From Ornithodoros turicata (lineage: Eukaryota > Arthropoda > Arachnida > Ixodida > Argasidae): 64,000 nucleotides of DNA. The notes beneath the pieces were generated by a model. The model was not told the DNA's origin, did not search any database, and saw only the letters and a program-made list of their open reading frames with translations. The DNA lies in assembly GCF_037126465.1 (NCBI RefSeq), contig NC_088202.1, positions 28,008,213 to 28,072,212 of the forward strand. Reading direction: 5' to 3'. The translations under genes and the position numbers were made by a program. Positions 42,149 to 54,009 of this stretch are shown in pieces; the stretch's first letter is position 1; each line of letters opens with the position of its first letter.

Positions 42149-44454
42149 CACTCTGAGAAAAAAAGGAGTCGAACGAGAGTATTAGGCAATTTTACACCCC
42201 TTGATGCAGTTTAACTCTCACCAAACACCATTGCAACTCCCTGTTTCTGCGTTTCTATGTTTTCATGCTCTAATAACTCCATTCAACCAGCGCTTTACTC
42301 CGTGGTAAGAGTTGAGCGCGAGGCGTCTTCATATTCTTGGACCGTTTTCGTTCTCTTCATTGCGTAGTCTAGCAACACTGACATCGTGCGGTCGTTTAGC
42401 GGTTGGCCGTTGTCGTGCGGGAACTTGAAACTGTATCAATGATGTTCTCAAAGCTGAATAAGGTTATCTTCGAAGAACAACGTCGGCGTGCTGAAGTGCA
42501 ATGAATGCCACAACTACAAATCATGTGTCTGAGTGTCGTCCTGTATGTACTTCAGGTAAGTATGCGTCCTGTGTTACGTACACGAATTATGAAAATGTGG
42601 TATCTGTTCACAGTTATGCTTCTTCAAGAGTTTCTTTTCGTAAGTGGACCTTTGTATCCTAAGAAGTCTAACTTCTTTGAAGAACAGGAACTTCAAATTG
42701 ACGATAAGTGAAATCGTATTTTGGATAGGACGCTTTGTTAATTAATGTGAACAGCATTGCAGAATAGTCTGGCTTTGATTGAACGCACTGCAGATGACGA
42801 AGGTGGCAAGTTACCTAAAGGCTAGCATCAATCGGCATGTCTCTGGAATGAGAAGTCAACTGTGCAGGTTGTGGTAAGGAGGCACCCTGCACTGGTAAGT
42901 TTCAATGGGGTAGGTATTAGCGCCGTTCTGTATTATCATTCCCGTGTATCCTGCCGACGACAAGTGGTGTCAGTGCAGGGGCGGATCCAGTCCGTGTCGC
43001 TTTTCTTGTTGTTGTTTGGGGGGGGGGGGTTGTTTGTCGAAGCCCGTAAGTGTGGGGGGGAGTGGGGGACACCGCTGCTAAACCTACTGTTTTGAGTCGG
43101 GGGGGGGGCGATCGCCCAACCGTCCCTCCCCCCGGATCCGCCACTGCATCAGTGTTGAGTTCTAATGCTGTTGTTACTGTTTCAGATTTACGAGTCGTTT
43201 GCACGGCACATTGGGCAGACAGGGAAAAGAAAGTGCTGCTCCACCTCCACAAAGGATGGATGCACATTGCAAGGAAGACAAAGGGACTAGTTAGAGTAAT
43301 GATCAGCTCATAAATGAGAATATTATTGATGAACAAGATAGTAAGTAACCGACATAGCACCAATCACTTTTTGCACGCACAGACATGATTCAAACCACTC
43401 ATTTTCCTAGCTAGTTTGTGTGGCACAAGAAATTGTTAGTTACGAAAGTATTTGACTTATGATAACGTAACATATCGCCACTGCTCGGACTCCATTACCT
43501 ATCTTGCAGATTATTACCCAGCATGAGTAATTCATGCCCTTGCTCATCTGCTGAAGGAGGTGCATCTGACCTTTTCACTTGTGTAAGTGCTTATCTTATT
43601 ACAGGTGTTTTACAATAGATATATTGGGAAGTGTATACACACATCTATTTTAGGCAAGATATTCTTGTATAGGCTCCAAATTGTGAATGCATATGACAGC
43701 AGTTTCTCATATAAGACAACTACTCTTCTGCCAAGAAAAAAGAAAAATCTAAAGTACATGTACTGCACTTTATGCCTCTGCCAGATGCACTTCAAAAGGC
43801 GCGTCTCCCCCTGCTTCCTCATGAAAAAGCAGAAAAGTGGGTGCCGATATGCCAAATTCCTATGCACTGATATGTTAATGTATAGTGACAGATGAACTTC
43901 GAATAACTGTTTTGTTTGCTGTTTGTAGGAGTTGGAAGTATATGCCAGGTGATAGTTGCATTGGGTGTGTGGCAACCTTATAATGGAAGAAGGTACTTGT
44001 ACCTGTGGCATCTTACCAGTTGTTTTCATAGGATCATATTAAGCACTGAAAGCTTCCTTTTTCTGTTCTTGCCAATTTGTATCAGAGACACAATAAATGT
44101 TTCTTATTTAGATATACTGTTTTGCAACACTTATTTGCATGATCTTCAAGGTGAGGAGACGACTGGAGTAATGTGCACTCCAGGTGAAGGGCATAACTTT
44201 TATGCCTTATGTAGCATAACAAGAACTCCCCAGTGGAGTTATGCTAGCCTCATGAACGGACTTACTTTTACACCCGATATGCTGGAGTAAATAGGGAGCT
44301 GTATGGGAGTAACTTTTACTCTGTACCATAGGAGTAAATTTTACTCCGTAGTTTCCGGAGTTGCAGATACTCTTCAAAAGGGGTGTTATTTTGCACCCCG
44401 GAGTTAGGACGTTTTACCCCCGTAAAGGAGTCGGTACGACTCTTTTTCAGAGTG
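42149..44454. mobile_element. Possible DNA element with CACTCTGA ends
   Basis: The left end reads CACTCTGAGAAAAAAAGGAG. The reverse complement of the right reads CACTCTGAAAAAGAGTCG. AA flanks both sides. The subterminal parts are rich in GAGTAA/ACTCC motifs near 44175-44400, as in palindromic CACT-ended MITEs. The 2.3-kb interior has splice-like sites (CAG|GTAAGT at 42556; TTTCAG near 43187; ATTACAG near 43605) but no recognisable protein. Confidence 0.4.
42976..43146. mobile_element. hAT-type MITE
   Basis: The tips are CAGGGGCGGATCCAG on the left and, reversed, CAGTGGCGGATCCGG on the right. They are flanked by TGTCAGTG and CATCAGTG (6 of 8 bases alike, as for an aged 8-bp duplication). The interior has two G-runs and no coding sequence. 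Confidence 0.7.
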
Positions 44455-44954
44455 AAGCTCCAAGGCCCTACAGCTTGCAGAAGTCAGGAATGCGCTCCAG
44501 ACAGGAGGCCTCTACAAACTGTCATATTATTCATTGAATACATTATTATCGATTTCACTACATTATTTTCTTTATTGCACTATTAAAGATTTTCACTCAC
44601 ATTATAGATTAGAAAAAAAAATGCATTTGCTAATTTTAATCATTATGAACCACAATAATTTTTTTTTCAGCAGTAGTTTTCCAAGAGTATCGTGGCCTAT
44701 CAAAATCGTGCACCACGATTCACTGGGTCAGACTATTGCTTAGACGCGAGCACACGAGTAATACACCCTTTCCGAAATCGCAACCTGGTCTGCCTGGTGA
44801 TGCAGTCAAGCTCTGTTTGGACTGTTGCTAGATGCGTGGGTTCGTTGTTCTTCGTTGTGTTTCCACTAATTCCCTGCATGAACTTAAGCTAAAAATGAGT
44901 GACTGTGCATCGCTCACGACGACAGACTTGTTCCGTGATATACCCTGTGTACCT
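44455..44954. other. No gene recognised
   Basis: AT-rich then mixed sequence with short frames only; it ends at the edge of an LTR. Confidence 0.45.
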
Positions 44955-45234
44955 TGTGGAAACCCGTGTTTCCACAACATCGGGGCGTCAGCCCGTCCGT
45001 CCCGTCGCCGAGGAAGACACAGCAAGTGAAAAGTGCTAACAACAACAACAAAGGTTTATTGCACACCTTACACAGCAAACCACCCACACCGTCTACCGAG
45101 AGCCAGAAAATCGACGCACATGCAAACAGTACCCGCGTTTTTATCTCCCCGATCCGCCCCCTTTACACGAGCGGTCGATCACGTGTTTTGCCATCTAGTG
45201 GCGCACCCGTGAAACGACAGAAGAAATGCCCACA
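44955..45234 (-). mobile_element. 3' LTR of a minus-strand LTR element
   Basis: On the minus strand a purine tract GAGGGAGGGAAGA precedes TGTGGGCATTTC. The block ends GGGTTTCCACA, giving TGTGG/CCACA tips. GGAGATAAAAACGCGGG is a TATA-like site, and GCAATAAACCTTTGTTG is a polyadenylation region in the right order. The neighbouring 45235-45480 contains the end of an internal frame (DEDVVLDMPDDEL). Confidence 0.6.
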
Positions 45235-45480
45235 TCTTCCCTCCCTCAAGTATCCCACCCGTCACTCAGAGTTCGTCATCTGGCATGTCCAGGACTACGT
45301 CCTCATCTGTCCCGGGAGGGAAGGACGCCGCTGACGCTCTTATAGGCAATAAGACAACAGGGGTTCTCTGGGTCGAGTATGCGGGAGCAGGATTGGGGCC
45401 AGCAGGTCCGGGGTTGATCAGTTAGTCTGGGCTGTAGCTCTGAATGGTGGCGATGGCTGAAGAAATATCCACGGCCGCGC
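45235..45480 (-). pseudogene. Tail of an LTR element polyprotein
   Basis: The minus strand reads TPVVLLPIRASAASFPPGTD followed by EDVVLDMPDDEL, then a stop shortly before the purine tract and LTR. It is too short to assign to gypsy or copia. The upstream boundary with the LINE at 45600 is unclear. Confidence 0.35.
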
Positions 45481-45609
45481 TGCACGGAGGACGACGAAGT
45501 GCACGAGCACGAGACGGGAACAGGGCATTCTGCGTGTGCCTATAGAACGGAACAGGTCTAATGAGAAACGTGGCCTTTTGTTAGGGTCTTGTGTGAGTAA
45601 AGGGTTTTC

Positions 45610-46580
45610 CTACCATACGCATCTGGAGTGATCTCTACAGTAGTGCACGCGGTGAGGTGGAGGAGGTCCATGAATACAATATCGTCCGCATATACGAGTT
45701 AACAGTTAAGACGTCCGGATGCAGGGTGATGGAGCGTAGAAAAATGTTGAAAAGCAGAGGAGATAAGATGCAACCCTGAGAAACCCCGCGGCACTGACGA
45801 TACCGACCAGAAGAGTAAATGACATCAGTACGGTAGAGTATTCGATGCGAGAGAAAGCGTTGAAGCCACACGAGAGAATATATGAATGAATGGGCAATGA
45901 CGCTAACGACAGGAGTGAAAAAAAAGTGAAGTCAAAGTGAAGTCAAATCAAATCAATAGACACATGGGCCATCCAGATCATTCAGCACACCGTTGCGACA
46001 TAATCGGTCAAACACGACACACACCACCAGCTTAGCAAACAAGGAAGTGAGCGCAATGGGTCTTACGTTGCCAAGCGAACAGCCTTTCCTCGGATCCTCG
46101 CGCACAAGTGTTGTACGCGATGGCCTCCAGATGTCGGGGATCTAGCATAAGCGAAGAGATGTATCTACAACAGATATTGAGAGGTGAGTGAGATGCCCCA
46201 AAAGATTTCAATAAGCGAACAGACACACGATCAGAACCAGTTGCTGAGGAAAGGCATAGCCTATGAATATGCGCATCCATCTCGTCAACTTGGACCGGGG
46301 CAAATTGAGGATCATGGGTTGTGAGATGAGAGGACGGCCAAAAGGTAACGCACCTCAAGCCCGCGGGCACACTGGTCGAGGAGCAAGAGAATACCCGAAG
46401 AAAGTGATAATGAGTGAAATGACCGGCTGGTCATTTGCGTAGAACGGAGCATGCCGTAAAGGAGTCGTCGACGAGCGGGGCGGGACAGAACGGTATGTAA
46501 TGAAGTTAAGTGCTGCTCTTTAGCTTGAGCAACAGTCCGCTTAAAAGAAGCACGGCGCAATTGATAGAGTGACAAGTTGA
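45610..46580 (-). pseudogene. LINE reverse transcriptase, damaged
   Basis: Minus-strand frames 46312-46575 and 46032-46370 hold the RT N-terminal linker (SLYQLRRASFKRTVAQAKEQ). Frame 45635-45871 has RCRGVSQGCILSPLLFNIFL, followed by VNSYMRTILY where a one-base shift has broken the YADD site (the alternative frame reads NSYADDIVF). The palm's first Asp block is missing or unrecognisable near 45880-46030. Confidence 0.65.
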
Positions 46581-46617
46581 GAGCGGTTATGAATAAACAG
46601 CTTTCACGCGGCCTTCC

Positions 46618-48140
46618 TTAGCCGATCGGCGCGGGTGCACTCTGAAGACCACCATTAAGGCAGAGTATGGGTGTGCTAACTCTAAAGGAGGACTCCTTTA
46701 CTGAGTCATCTATAACTACTAAAAACTCGAGGCCAGTGGGTTCAGAGTCGACAGTGAAGGCACTGAGTCGTTCGGCCAAGAACGAAGCATGCCTAGAGTA
46801 GCTGATGAAAACGGAAGCTGAAAAAGTGGAACCAGGGCACGGAGTCGTAGTACTGAGCAGAGAATCGAGAAGAATATGATTGCTTCCATATCCGTTGCTG
46901 AGTGGAGACCAGGAAGGTATATGAACATGTGAACAACTTGAGGTCAATATCGGACTGGTCCCTAAGAAATATTGCAGAGCTAGAGCTACCAATGGAAATA
47001 GACCTGATCCCACCCTGATAGCGCCGGCCGCGGGAGTCACTACGATTGCCCCAACAGGAGTGATGGGAGTTCAAGTCCCCAGCAAATAGCTTCAACAATT
47101 GAATTGTTACTTTCCTTTCGCATGGGAGACAGTAAAAAGCCACAAGGCTTGACGAAGACTGCTCCCAGGAATACATCGACAGCAGCATTACAGAGAATTA
47201 TGCACAAGAAGCACATAAACAATAGAAACTCACTTAATCCATGGATATAAAGAAATGGCGCTATTCCAGTTTAGAAATCGAGAAAGGGTCTACTGCAGCA
47301 CCTATAAAATGATTAAAGAAAGACGCCGACATGTACTGTAGTGGCTGTTTCCTGTAGTTAGTTCTTTACTATGTTACATCAAATTGCACAGCTCTAAGTT
47401 CATAGGAACAGGACGTTTTCCGAAGATTACACAAATCCAAGAATTCGGCACGACTGTTACGAACGCTTCGAGTATAGGTTAATGTCAATTTATAATAAAA
47501 AAAAACTGTGGAATTGGCACAACGTTATAGCACTTAAAAAGGTATCTGAATTGCATAAAAGAACGCGAGCTGGCCATAATTTTCAAGGATATCCTTTGCA
47601 GGACAGATAGTATATTTGTTTCTGACATTGGTAGAACCCCACACCATAAAACAATGACTATATCTAGAAACAAACAGTGAATTATATATTTCATATTTGT
47701 AGATAATCACGAGAACAGTAAAGCAGTCCCATCTCGGGGGCAGCAGCTGCAGCATGTACAAAACCATGAGGTAGATAACTATTTATGATATGTACAATTC
47801 AACCCTGCAAACCCGCGAGAGAAGTACTCGGCAATTCGGCGATGTCGCTGCATGAAGTAGAGACCACAGAACATCGAACAGTAAGAGAGCTGCGAACAAA
47901 GGTAATCAAGCCCCCACCACGAGACGTACTAAAGCAACGATCTAGACGGAAGACATGAAAGCCCCGGAGAGAGAAATTATCCCCAGGGCGAAGCCAGGAC
48001 TCTTGTAATACTATGATATCAGGTGAATACGAAGAGATGAGGAGATGCAGGTCAACGCGAGATGAAAATACATTACGACAATTCCACTGTCGAGACACAT
48101 TAACACTAAGGTCGAGAGTCATTAACGATGGTAGCGTCAA
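46618..48140 (-). pseudogene. LINE endonuclease (two parts)
   Basis: The N-terminal part (47799-48140) reads SVNVSRQWNCRNVFSSRVDL and PDIIVLQESWLRPGD, including the catalytic Glu of QESWL. The C-terminal part (46618-47130) has FAGDLNSHHSCWGNRSDSRG, the Asp-x-Asn site, and later SDIDLKLF. Between them lies the inserted LINE fragment. The enzyme would nick target DNA. Frame changes near 47040 and 46800 inactivate it. Confidence 0.7.
47265..47790 (-). mobile_element. Second LINE fragment (RT C-terminus)
   Basis: The minus frame 47534-47767 reads YSHCFMVWGSTNVRNKY, and the next frame reads FKCYNVVPIPQFF. These match the CR1/L2-type RT tail pattern (SHxxYCxxVWG, then xYNIxPLxxxY). It lies between the two halves of the host LINE's endonuclease, so it inserted into it. 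Confidence 0.65.
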
Positions 48141-48750
48141 CTAAAACAGAAAGCAAATCCTGCGCGCGTTTGGGCTTGCGGTTCTTCCCTTTCTTGCGCT
48201 TCCGAGGAGAAGAATGAGGGGAAGCTACTCCGGGACGCGAAATTCCGTAATGTAGGCTAGTATACGCATAGGAGAATGCGGGCACGCCTATTGGTTGACG
48301 CTGCGGCAACCTGAAAACCTGCGGGAGCCAGAAACGGACGGAGTCGCCATCGCCCCATCGCTGCCGCCATCTGCCCAGTACGTGTTCACTCACTGCAATG
48401 GGAGAATTATTGCGAAGGGAAGATGTAAGGAGCAAAGATAGTGGGAGATGAACAGTGTTACAAAAGGGCAAGGGTGCAGGCCAGCTGGTACATGGTGAAA
48501 AATTGGAAACCGAGAAAGGGACGGAGGACACGACACGTTCTCGATAATGTGTGAACGTAATACAGTGTGAACTCGTAGTGCAGTGTTCCAATCGTGGACG
48601 TTTAGTGGTCAGCCATCGTTCCGTGCGGCGTTCCCTGTTGTTTGGCGTGTGTGCGTACGACATAAGCCATTGCACAAGTACGATGGAAGAATTCATTATT
48701 ATTTGGCTGCAGCCATGTGTAAATAAACTCAACGGCCGCTCAAGACGCAC

Positions 48751-49118
48751 GAAATAGAAGCCTCAAATTCGTTGCGTTTTGTTAATTGCACTTCTCGCTT
48801 GTGGCCACCGTTATTACCGCAGGTAGTACAATCACATTTCGGCTGCCGAGAATGCCGGCTGCTGTAAATTTGCCGAGAGAATTTAAGTGTTATGTTAGTC
48901 TTGCGTCTTCGGCCGACGCTTGAAGGGATCTTGTCGCTTAATGAGCATTTGTAAAACCTTAGATTCATGAAAGATACAACAGTGTCAGAGAGTGGTCTTT
49001 TTTACGTCTAAGAAGACAAAGGGACTGTCAAATAAGAACACATCTGCAAATGCGTGACACAGATGAGTATTCAAGCATTTCCTTCTGCAGTTATTCTACT
49101 AGTGCATGCCGTTACATC
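48751..49118. other. No gene recognised
   Basis: Spacer between the LINE and the long direct repeat. Confidence 0.4.
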
Positions 49119-49992
49119 AAGTCTTGAAGTCCCGTCAGTGACACATTTCCCATATGATCTACTTACCCCTCTTCAATCTTTGTACAACAATACTCCATAT
49201 ATACTATGAGAAATGGTTGTTGCTGTGGCATGTGCATGTCTGTCATCCAGGGGTTGGATTACGGGGTTCAACCCCCTGAAATCATACGCTTGGTAGCGCA
49301 TTTGGGAGAGGAAAACGAGAAGGGAATCCTCCCCCATGTAAAGTCCCCACAGAAACTGCCCTCACGAAATATTTTCTGGCTACCATCGTGTCAGCTCACT
49401 ACTAAGGAGGGAAGTGGTACCACATGTTTAATGCCTAGCACCACCCGCCAAGTGGTCACACCCTATGGACTAATTTGTAGACCACTGGATGTGTTAGAAG
49501 TTACACTTATATTTCTACTTCCTTGACACGTGCCGGCAGAAATTGGTGAGACTCAGTGTGCTGTGTGGGGCCTGTGATTGGGAAGTCACAGTATCATTCA
49601 CAGACTCTGTTGGCACTTAATACATGTAATTTAATTTAGTTCTGGTGCTTGAATGTCATGAACACTTTTTTTAATTATTGATGATTATATTGTAAAAGAA
49701 CTTGTTACTACATCACCTCGAAAGTCTTGGAGTATTATTCTGAAAGCAACACACGCTTCCCCCGCACACGTTTTTCCTTTTTAAGCTTGAAACCTCATTC
49801 ATTTTACCAAACATGAATAACGGAACCTCTGTATGCAATAAGGGGATAAGTCGAAAGATCCCAAACCGAGAAAATGGGCCTGATCTGATTGTCCGTCCCT
49901 TTGACACGCATGCATTTCCCGTTTCTTACCCTCCTGTAGCGGGCCAATAAATTGCAATACGGTCCTAAATTTTCTTTGGCAGGTACATCCTG
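49119..49992 (+). repeat. Long direct repeat X, copy A, part 1
   Basis: Nearly identical to 61465-62340. Both begin AAGTCTTGRAGTCCCGTCAG and share GGGTTGGATTACGGGGTTCA, TTTGGGAGAGGAAAACGAGA and AATGGGCCTGATCTGATTGT. Copy A is interrupted at 49993 by a 6.4-kb transposon and resumes at 56404. Confidence 0.9.
49206..49526 (+). CDS. Repeat X open frame (copy A)
   Basis: A 106-codon frame whose central 85 residues (CMSVIQGLDYGVQPP through ICRPLDVLEV) are shared with the frame at 61576-61893 with about four changes. Whether it is translated is unknown. It could be an exon of the repeat's own gene. There is no family match, and no Cys/His or transposase motif was recognised. Confidence 0.3.
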   Translation: MRNGCCCGMCMSVIQGLDYGVQPPEIIRLVAHLGEENEKGILPHVKSPQKLPSRNIFWLPSCQLTTKEGSGTTCLMPSTTRQVVTPYGLICRPLDVLEVTLIFLLP

Positions 49993-50522
49993 CACTGTAA
50001 AAAAACTACCGTAAAATTTACGTATATTTTAATGGCAGCTATGTTGCCGGACTTTTCCCGTTAAAATTACGGCCACTTCGGAAGAAGTATTGCCATTAAA
50101 TTTACAGTAATTTTGATGTAACCAGAATGCTGTTTTTTCCCGTGAAAATTACGGTGCCTTACAAAAAATTGCAGCCGTAAAATTTACAGGGATTTTAATG
50201 GCAGCTATGTTGCCGGCTCTTTCCCGTAATTTTCACGGCCACCTGAGAGAGTCGGGTTTTGTTTGAAGTGTGGAGTGCATTAATTCTCACAAATTTGGGA
50301 GCAGCACCGAAGGATGTGTTTTGTGTTTGTCTTCCTTTAATGGAATTGCAAGTCATGCAGTAATGTGTGACACAAGTCATAGAGTACAGGACAGAGCATT
50401 TATTGTACATATAGAGAAATGTTGAAAAATCTGTGACATCTGTTGAATCTGCAGCGATCAAAAAAACATCTTAGAGTTGCAGAGTATATTAAGTGTATGT
50501 GGTTACCAAGTAAAACGTTCCC

Positions 50523-50624
50523 TTACACTTGTGCTGTTTCCGACACAATCTCCAGAACTTCTTCATAGGTTCTGGCTGTGTTCTTCAGCTTGCTGCCACT
50601 GCAGGGCTGATCCACAGTATACCC
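50523..50624 (-). CDS. Candidate last exon of a gene inside the CACTA-like element
   Basis: On the minus strand TTTCTTTCTTACAG (a strong acceptor) precedes a 34-codon open stretch starting GYTVDQPCSGSKLKN and ending EEVLEIVSETAQV, then TAA. Codon use and the acceptor look like a genuine terminal exon. I do not recognise the protein. Upstream exons on the same strand may include 53468-53606, but phases cannot be proven by eye. Confidence 0.45.
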   Translation of the reverse strand, partial: GYTVDQPCSGSKLKNTARTYEEVLEIVSETAQV

Positions 50625-51672
50625 CTGTAAGAAAGAAAATGCAGGATATGTAGTACGACAGTTACTACCATTCGAATGCAGGTCCACATGCACGCACCTC
50701 TGCACATTACACATTCAGTATGGTGGCACTAGTACAGGCACCTTTATGGTGCTGGCTGAGTGCTTTCCAATACAAGCGAAGAAATATCTTAAGGTCTTAT
50801 TCTGTTCATAAAGACGTTCACTCATACTGGGATAGTACATATATCGATTTAAATATTGTTAAATATTGATGATTTCATGTGGAGTGACTGTGTGAAGACG
50901 CAATGACCTTACAGTGTTCGTCATTATAGATGTAGTCTAAAATTGTTGAAACGAAGAATATGTTTGGTTATGAAATAAGCACGCTTCACTCGTATAATCA
51001 CAAATGTCACTGAGATTATTCCAGGAAATACATGCCAAGCAATTCAATAGGTAGTTCCAATCACAAAATACATCTTAAATGAAAGAATCAGCAATGCCGT
51101 CAGTGAAGCAAGTACAAATTTTTACTTTTGATGACTAGTGACAGGGGTGATGTATGCAGGAATGAGATGTTTAGTTTATGGAAAATCACTGCACTAATCT
51201 CACCATGCACCAGAGAATTGCGTGCTTGTGTTTTGTTATAAAATATGTACCACATAAATTCGCTGCACCCTAATGTCCTTCATACTGACACATGCACGTC
51301 CCGCATCTGTACTACTCATCACAAAAAAAAAAGGGAGAGAAAGCACACAATTTCCATGTTGAATCTAACACTGACTTCTTTGTTCCGCACACAAATCATG
51401 ATCAGAGATACCTCCCCGTTTGCCTCGCATTCATTTTACCCACTAATCATTTTAAAACAGCATACTGCAATTGTGTCGCACCAGTATAATATTTTGTGAT
51501 CAAAATGGGCTTCCTGTACAACTCGGTTTTTAGACTATAGTCATAACAAAGAAACAACTGTGTAATGCTTCTTAAATTCTGGATGAATAAATACTCTGGA
51601 AAGCAGAGCACAGCATCGCGGTGCACCAGCGTACAGAGGGCACCACACTTTCTTACTGCTAGGGAGAAACAG

Positions 51673-52996
51673 AAGCTGGGTGATTTCACGCAGGATCAGG
51701 CAGGGTGGTCTGGTCAACCTCTCTAATTTTTTCTTTCAAACATGTATTAAGGCCTCGTCCCTAGGAAGCATACTGGCGCTGAAAGTAGTTGAAAATAATT
51801 GGTGGCTATTTTTTAATGACTTATCATTCAGATGTGGGCATTTCGACCATTGCACTTCCTACGCAGTTCAACGCCACATATCTTGTTGATATATATATAT
51901 ATATATATATGATATATATATATATATAGCTGAATTTGTTTTCAAGTGTTGTGTCAGGTGGGTAGCACTGCGTCCTATGCTCTGAGAATCCTAAGGTTTG
52001 CCTCTGAGGAGATAAAAAATCGCAAAGTTGCTCATTTGTGAAATATGATACGTTTTGAGAACCTCACAACTCGGCCCCCACTTGTGATGCTTGAAAATAA
52101 TCTGCATCATTTTGTTTGTTTCGAAATGACCTTTCTCCGCATAGCGATTACATCATATCGCGAATTGCACCCCAACGGTCTTTTTGTGAATGGTATCTAC
52201 GGAAAATGCGTATACTCGACATCGCACATCCCATATATTCCCACTCATAAACTCACAAACGTTCTTCATGACGACTCAAAACAGCACATAAAAAAATTGC
52301 TTCAGACATGGTCGAAATTACGTTGCGAATGACATTGAGTTACGAACGTAACTTCGACCATCCCTGAAGCAAATTTTTGTGTGTGCTGTTTTGAGTCTTC
52401 TCGGAGAATGTTTGTGAGTAAAATGAACGATGTCACAAGTGGGAATATATGGGATACACGCTGTCGACTTTACGCATTTCTCGTAGACGCCCTTCATAAA
52501 AGGACTGTTGGGGCCGTTGCCATAATTCACAATGCAATGAACTTGTTATGCGAGGAAAGGGCATTTCGAGACGAACGCAATGATGTGGATAATTTTCCGG
52601 TATCACAAACGAGGGACGAGTTATGAGGTTCCCAAAACGTACCATATTTTACAAATGAAGCAACTTTGCGATTTTTTGCTCATCAAAGATGCACCTTCTT
52701 ACAATCCGCAGAACTTCGTATGCAGTGCTACCCATCCCAGACAATACATGGATAACAAATTCAGCTAAATATGTCAAATAGTTATGAAGATACTTGGCGT
52801 CAAACTGCATAGAAAGCGCAATGGTCGAAATGCCCACATCTGAATGACAGTACATTAAAAAATAACCACCAATTATTTTCAACTACTTTCAGCGCCAATA
52901 TACCTCCTAGGAACAAGGATTTAAAATATGTTTGAAAGAAAAGAATGAAGAGGTCGACCGGACCACCCTGTCTGATCCGGTGTGGTCACCCAGCTT
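51673..52996. mobile_element. Foldback element FB2, ~655-bp inverted arms
   Basis: The left arm (51673-52329) starts AAGCTGGGTGATTTCACG. The right arm (52340-52996), reversed, starts AAGCTGGGTGACCACACC. Shared inner landmarks are CAGATGTGGGCATTTCGACC, AAGTTGCTCATTTGT-like sequence, and AATTACGTT next to the 10-base centre. It has no transposase. It lies wholly inside the CACTA-like element. Confidence 0.85.
51889..51928 (+). repeat. (TA)n microsatellite in the FB2 left arm
   Basis: Two runs of TA repeats separated by a TGA triplet; the right arm lacks the expansion at the matching place (near 52768). Confidence 0.8.
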
Positions 52997-53467
52997 TCAA
53001 TGAATTAAGATATGAAGCTACACGTACTAGCCAGCCACCAGTTGCATTACTCAACGACTTTGTTCCCGACAAAGAATAAGGAGAGGGACACCGAACATTA
53101 TCCGCCATGCTATGCACTTATTGTCGCAAATTCTAAGTGGGTAAGAAGGCACAATTTCAATTGCAAAGGAATGCTAATGTTCAAGGGTGGACAAGCAGCA
53201 TGCCAACCCAACAAAATACCCTAATTCCATGTGAAGTTATAAGGGACACCAGCTCCTTATGTTCTACCTTTCGAGACATAGGTGTGACATTCAAGTTATG
53301 AACGCAACAAGCATGTGTTATAGTCACTAAAGAACAGCAGTACAAACAGCTAAATGAAATAAGCCGGAATAATATCAGTTTCTAGTTAAAAAGTGCTCCT
53401 GCAGAGTGAAGGATTGAAATGATAAAGTGATGCAATGCTGATTGATGATAAAAACTGAAATACTCAC

Positions 53468-53606
53468 TCAGTGTCACGAGAAACCATGCAAAAGAGATGT
53501 CCCCTCCTGGATCTTCTTCCAGAAAGTGGTCCAAGGCCAAGGGTGTCTTGGATGCCTTTCCACACGACTTTTCCAGGAAGGATGGTATGCCCAGAAGTGA
53601 CCATCT
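53468..53606 (-). CDS. Candidate internal exon, same strand
   Basis: The minus strand has acceptor TGTTCCAGCAG before and donor GTGAGTATTT after a 139-base segment open in two frames. One frame reads MVTSGHTILPGKVVWKG, the other RWSLLGIPSFLEKSCGK. Other splice-flanked segments on this strand are 54296-54382 (TTGCATTGCAG before, GTAAGTC after) and 53865-53911 (GTAAAT after). Together they suggest a spliced gene carried by the transposon. Function is unknown. Confidence 0.3.
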
Positions 53607-54009
53607 CTGCTGGAACAGATTGGAACCAAACAAATTATGCAGGGTCAAGAACATGTTAAACATGTTCAACAATCATGACATCGTTCAAGTAACACCACAT
53701 TGACAAGTCATACGCATATGAAGCACATGATGTGTCATATACGCATGTTCTTAGATCTTTTCACCTAGAATACAAAATTTACAGCAGAGCGGTTTAGCAT
53801 TCAGTATCTTGGAGCACTGAAGTATGCAAAGAAGTAAATCTAACACATCAGCGAGATAATTTACCTCCAGGTTACATCAGTGGGCATATGCGCACGGAGC
53901 TTGCTCAGCTTCTTTTAGCCGGCAGCAGCTTCAAGTAACGGTGACTGGAAATAGTACACAGGATCATTTCCCTTTTCGCGTGCAATAAGGCGAAAGTACG
54001 TGTCTTCTG

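Larger units (their letters stand above)
45600..48750 (-). mobile_element. I-like LINE, minus strand, damaged
   Basis: From 48750 downward: a possible ORF1 tail (Lys/Arg-rich RKRKKGKNRKPKRAQDL near 48185), then an endonuclease and an RT lacking its 3' part. The I/R1-like placement rests on the endonuclease motifs GDLNSHHSCWG and SDIDL. A fragment of another LINE sits inside at 47265-47790. Confidence 0.75.

Noticed and set aside
47441..47453. GAATTCGGCACGA matches a common cDNA-library EcoRI adapter
   Set aside because: Flanking sequence is continuous genomic LINE-like DNA on both sides, with no vector sequence. A chance 13-base match is more likely, though it could be checked against raw reads.
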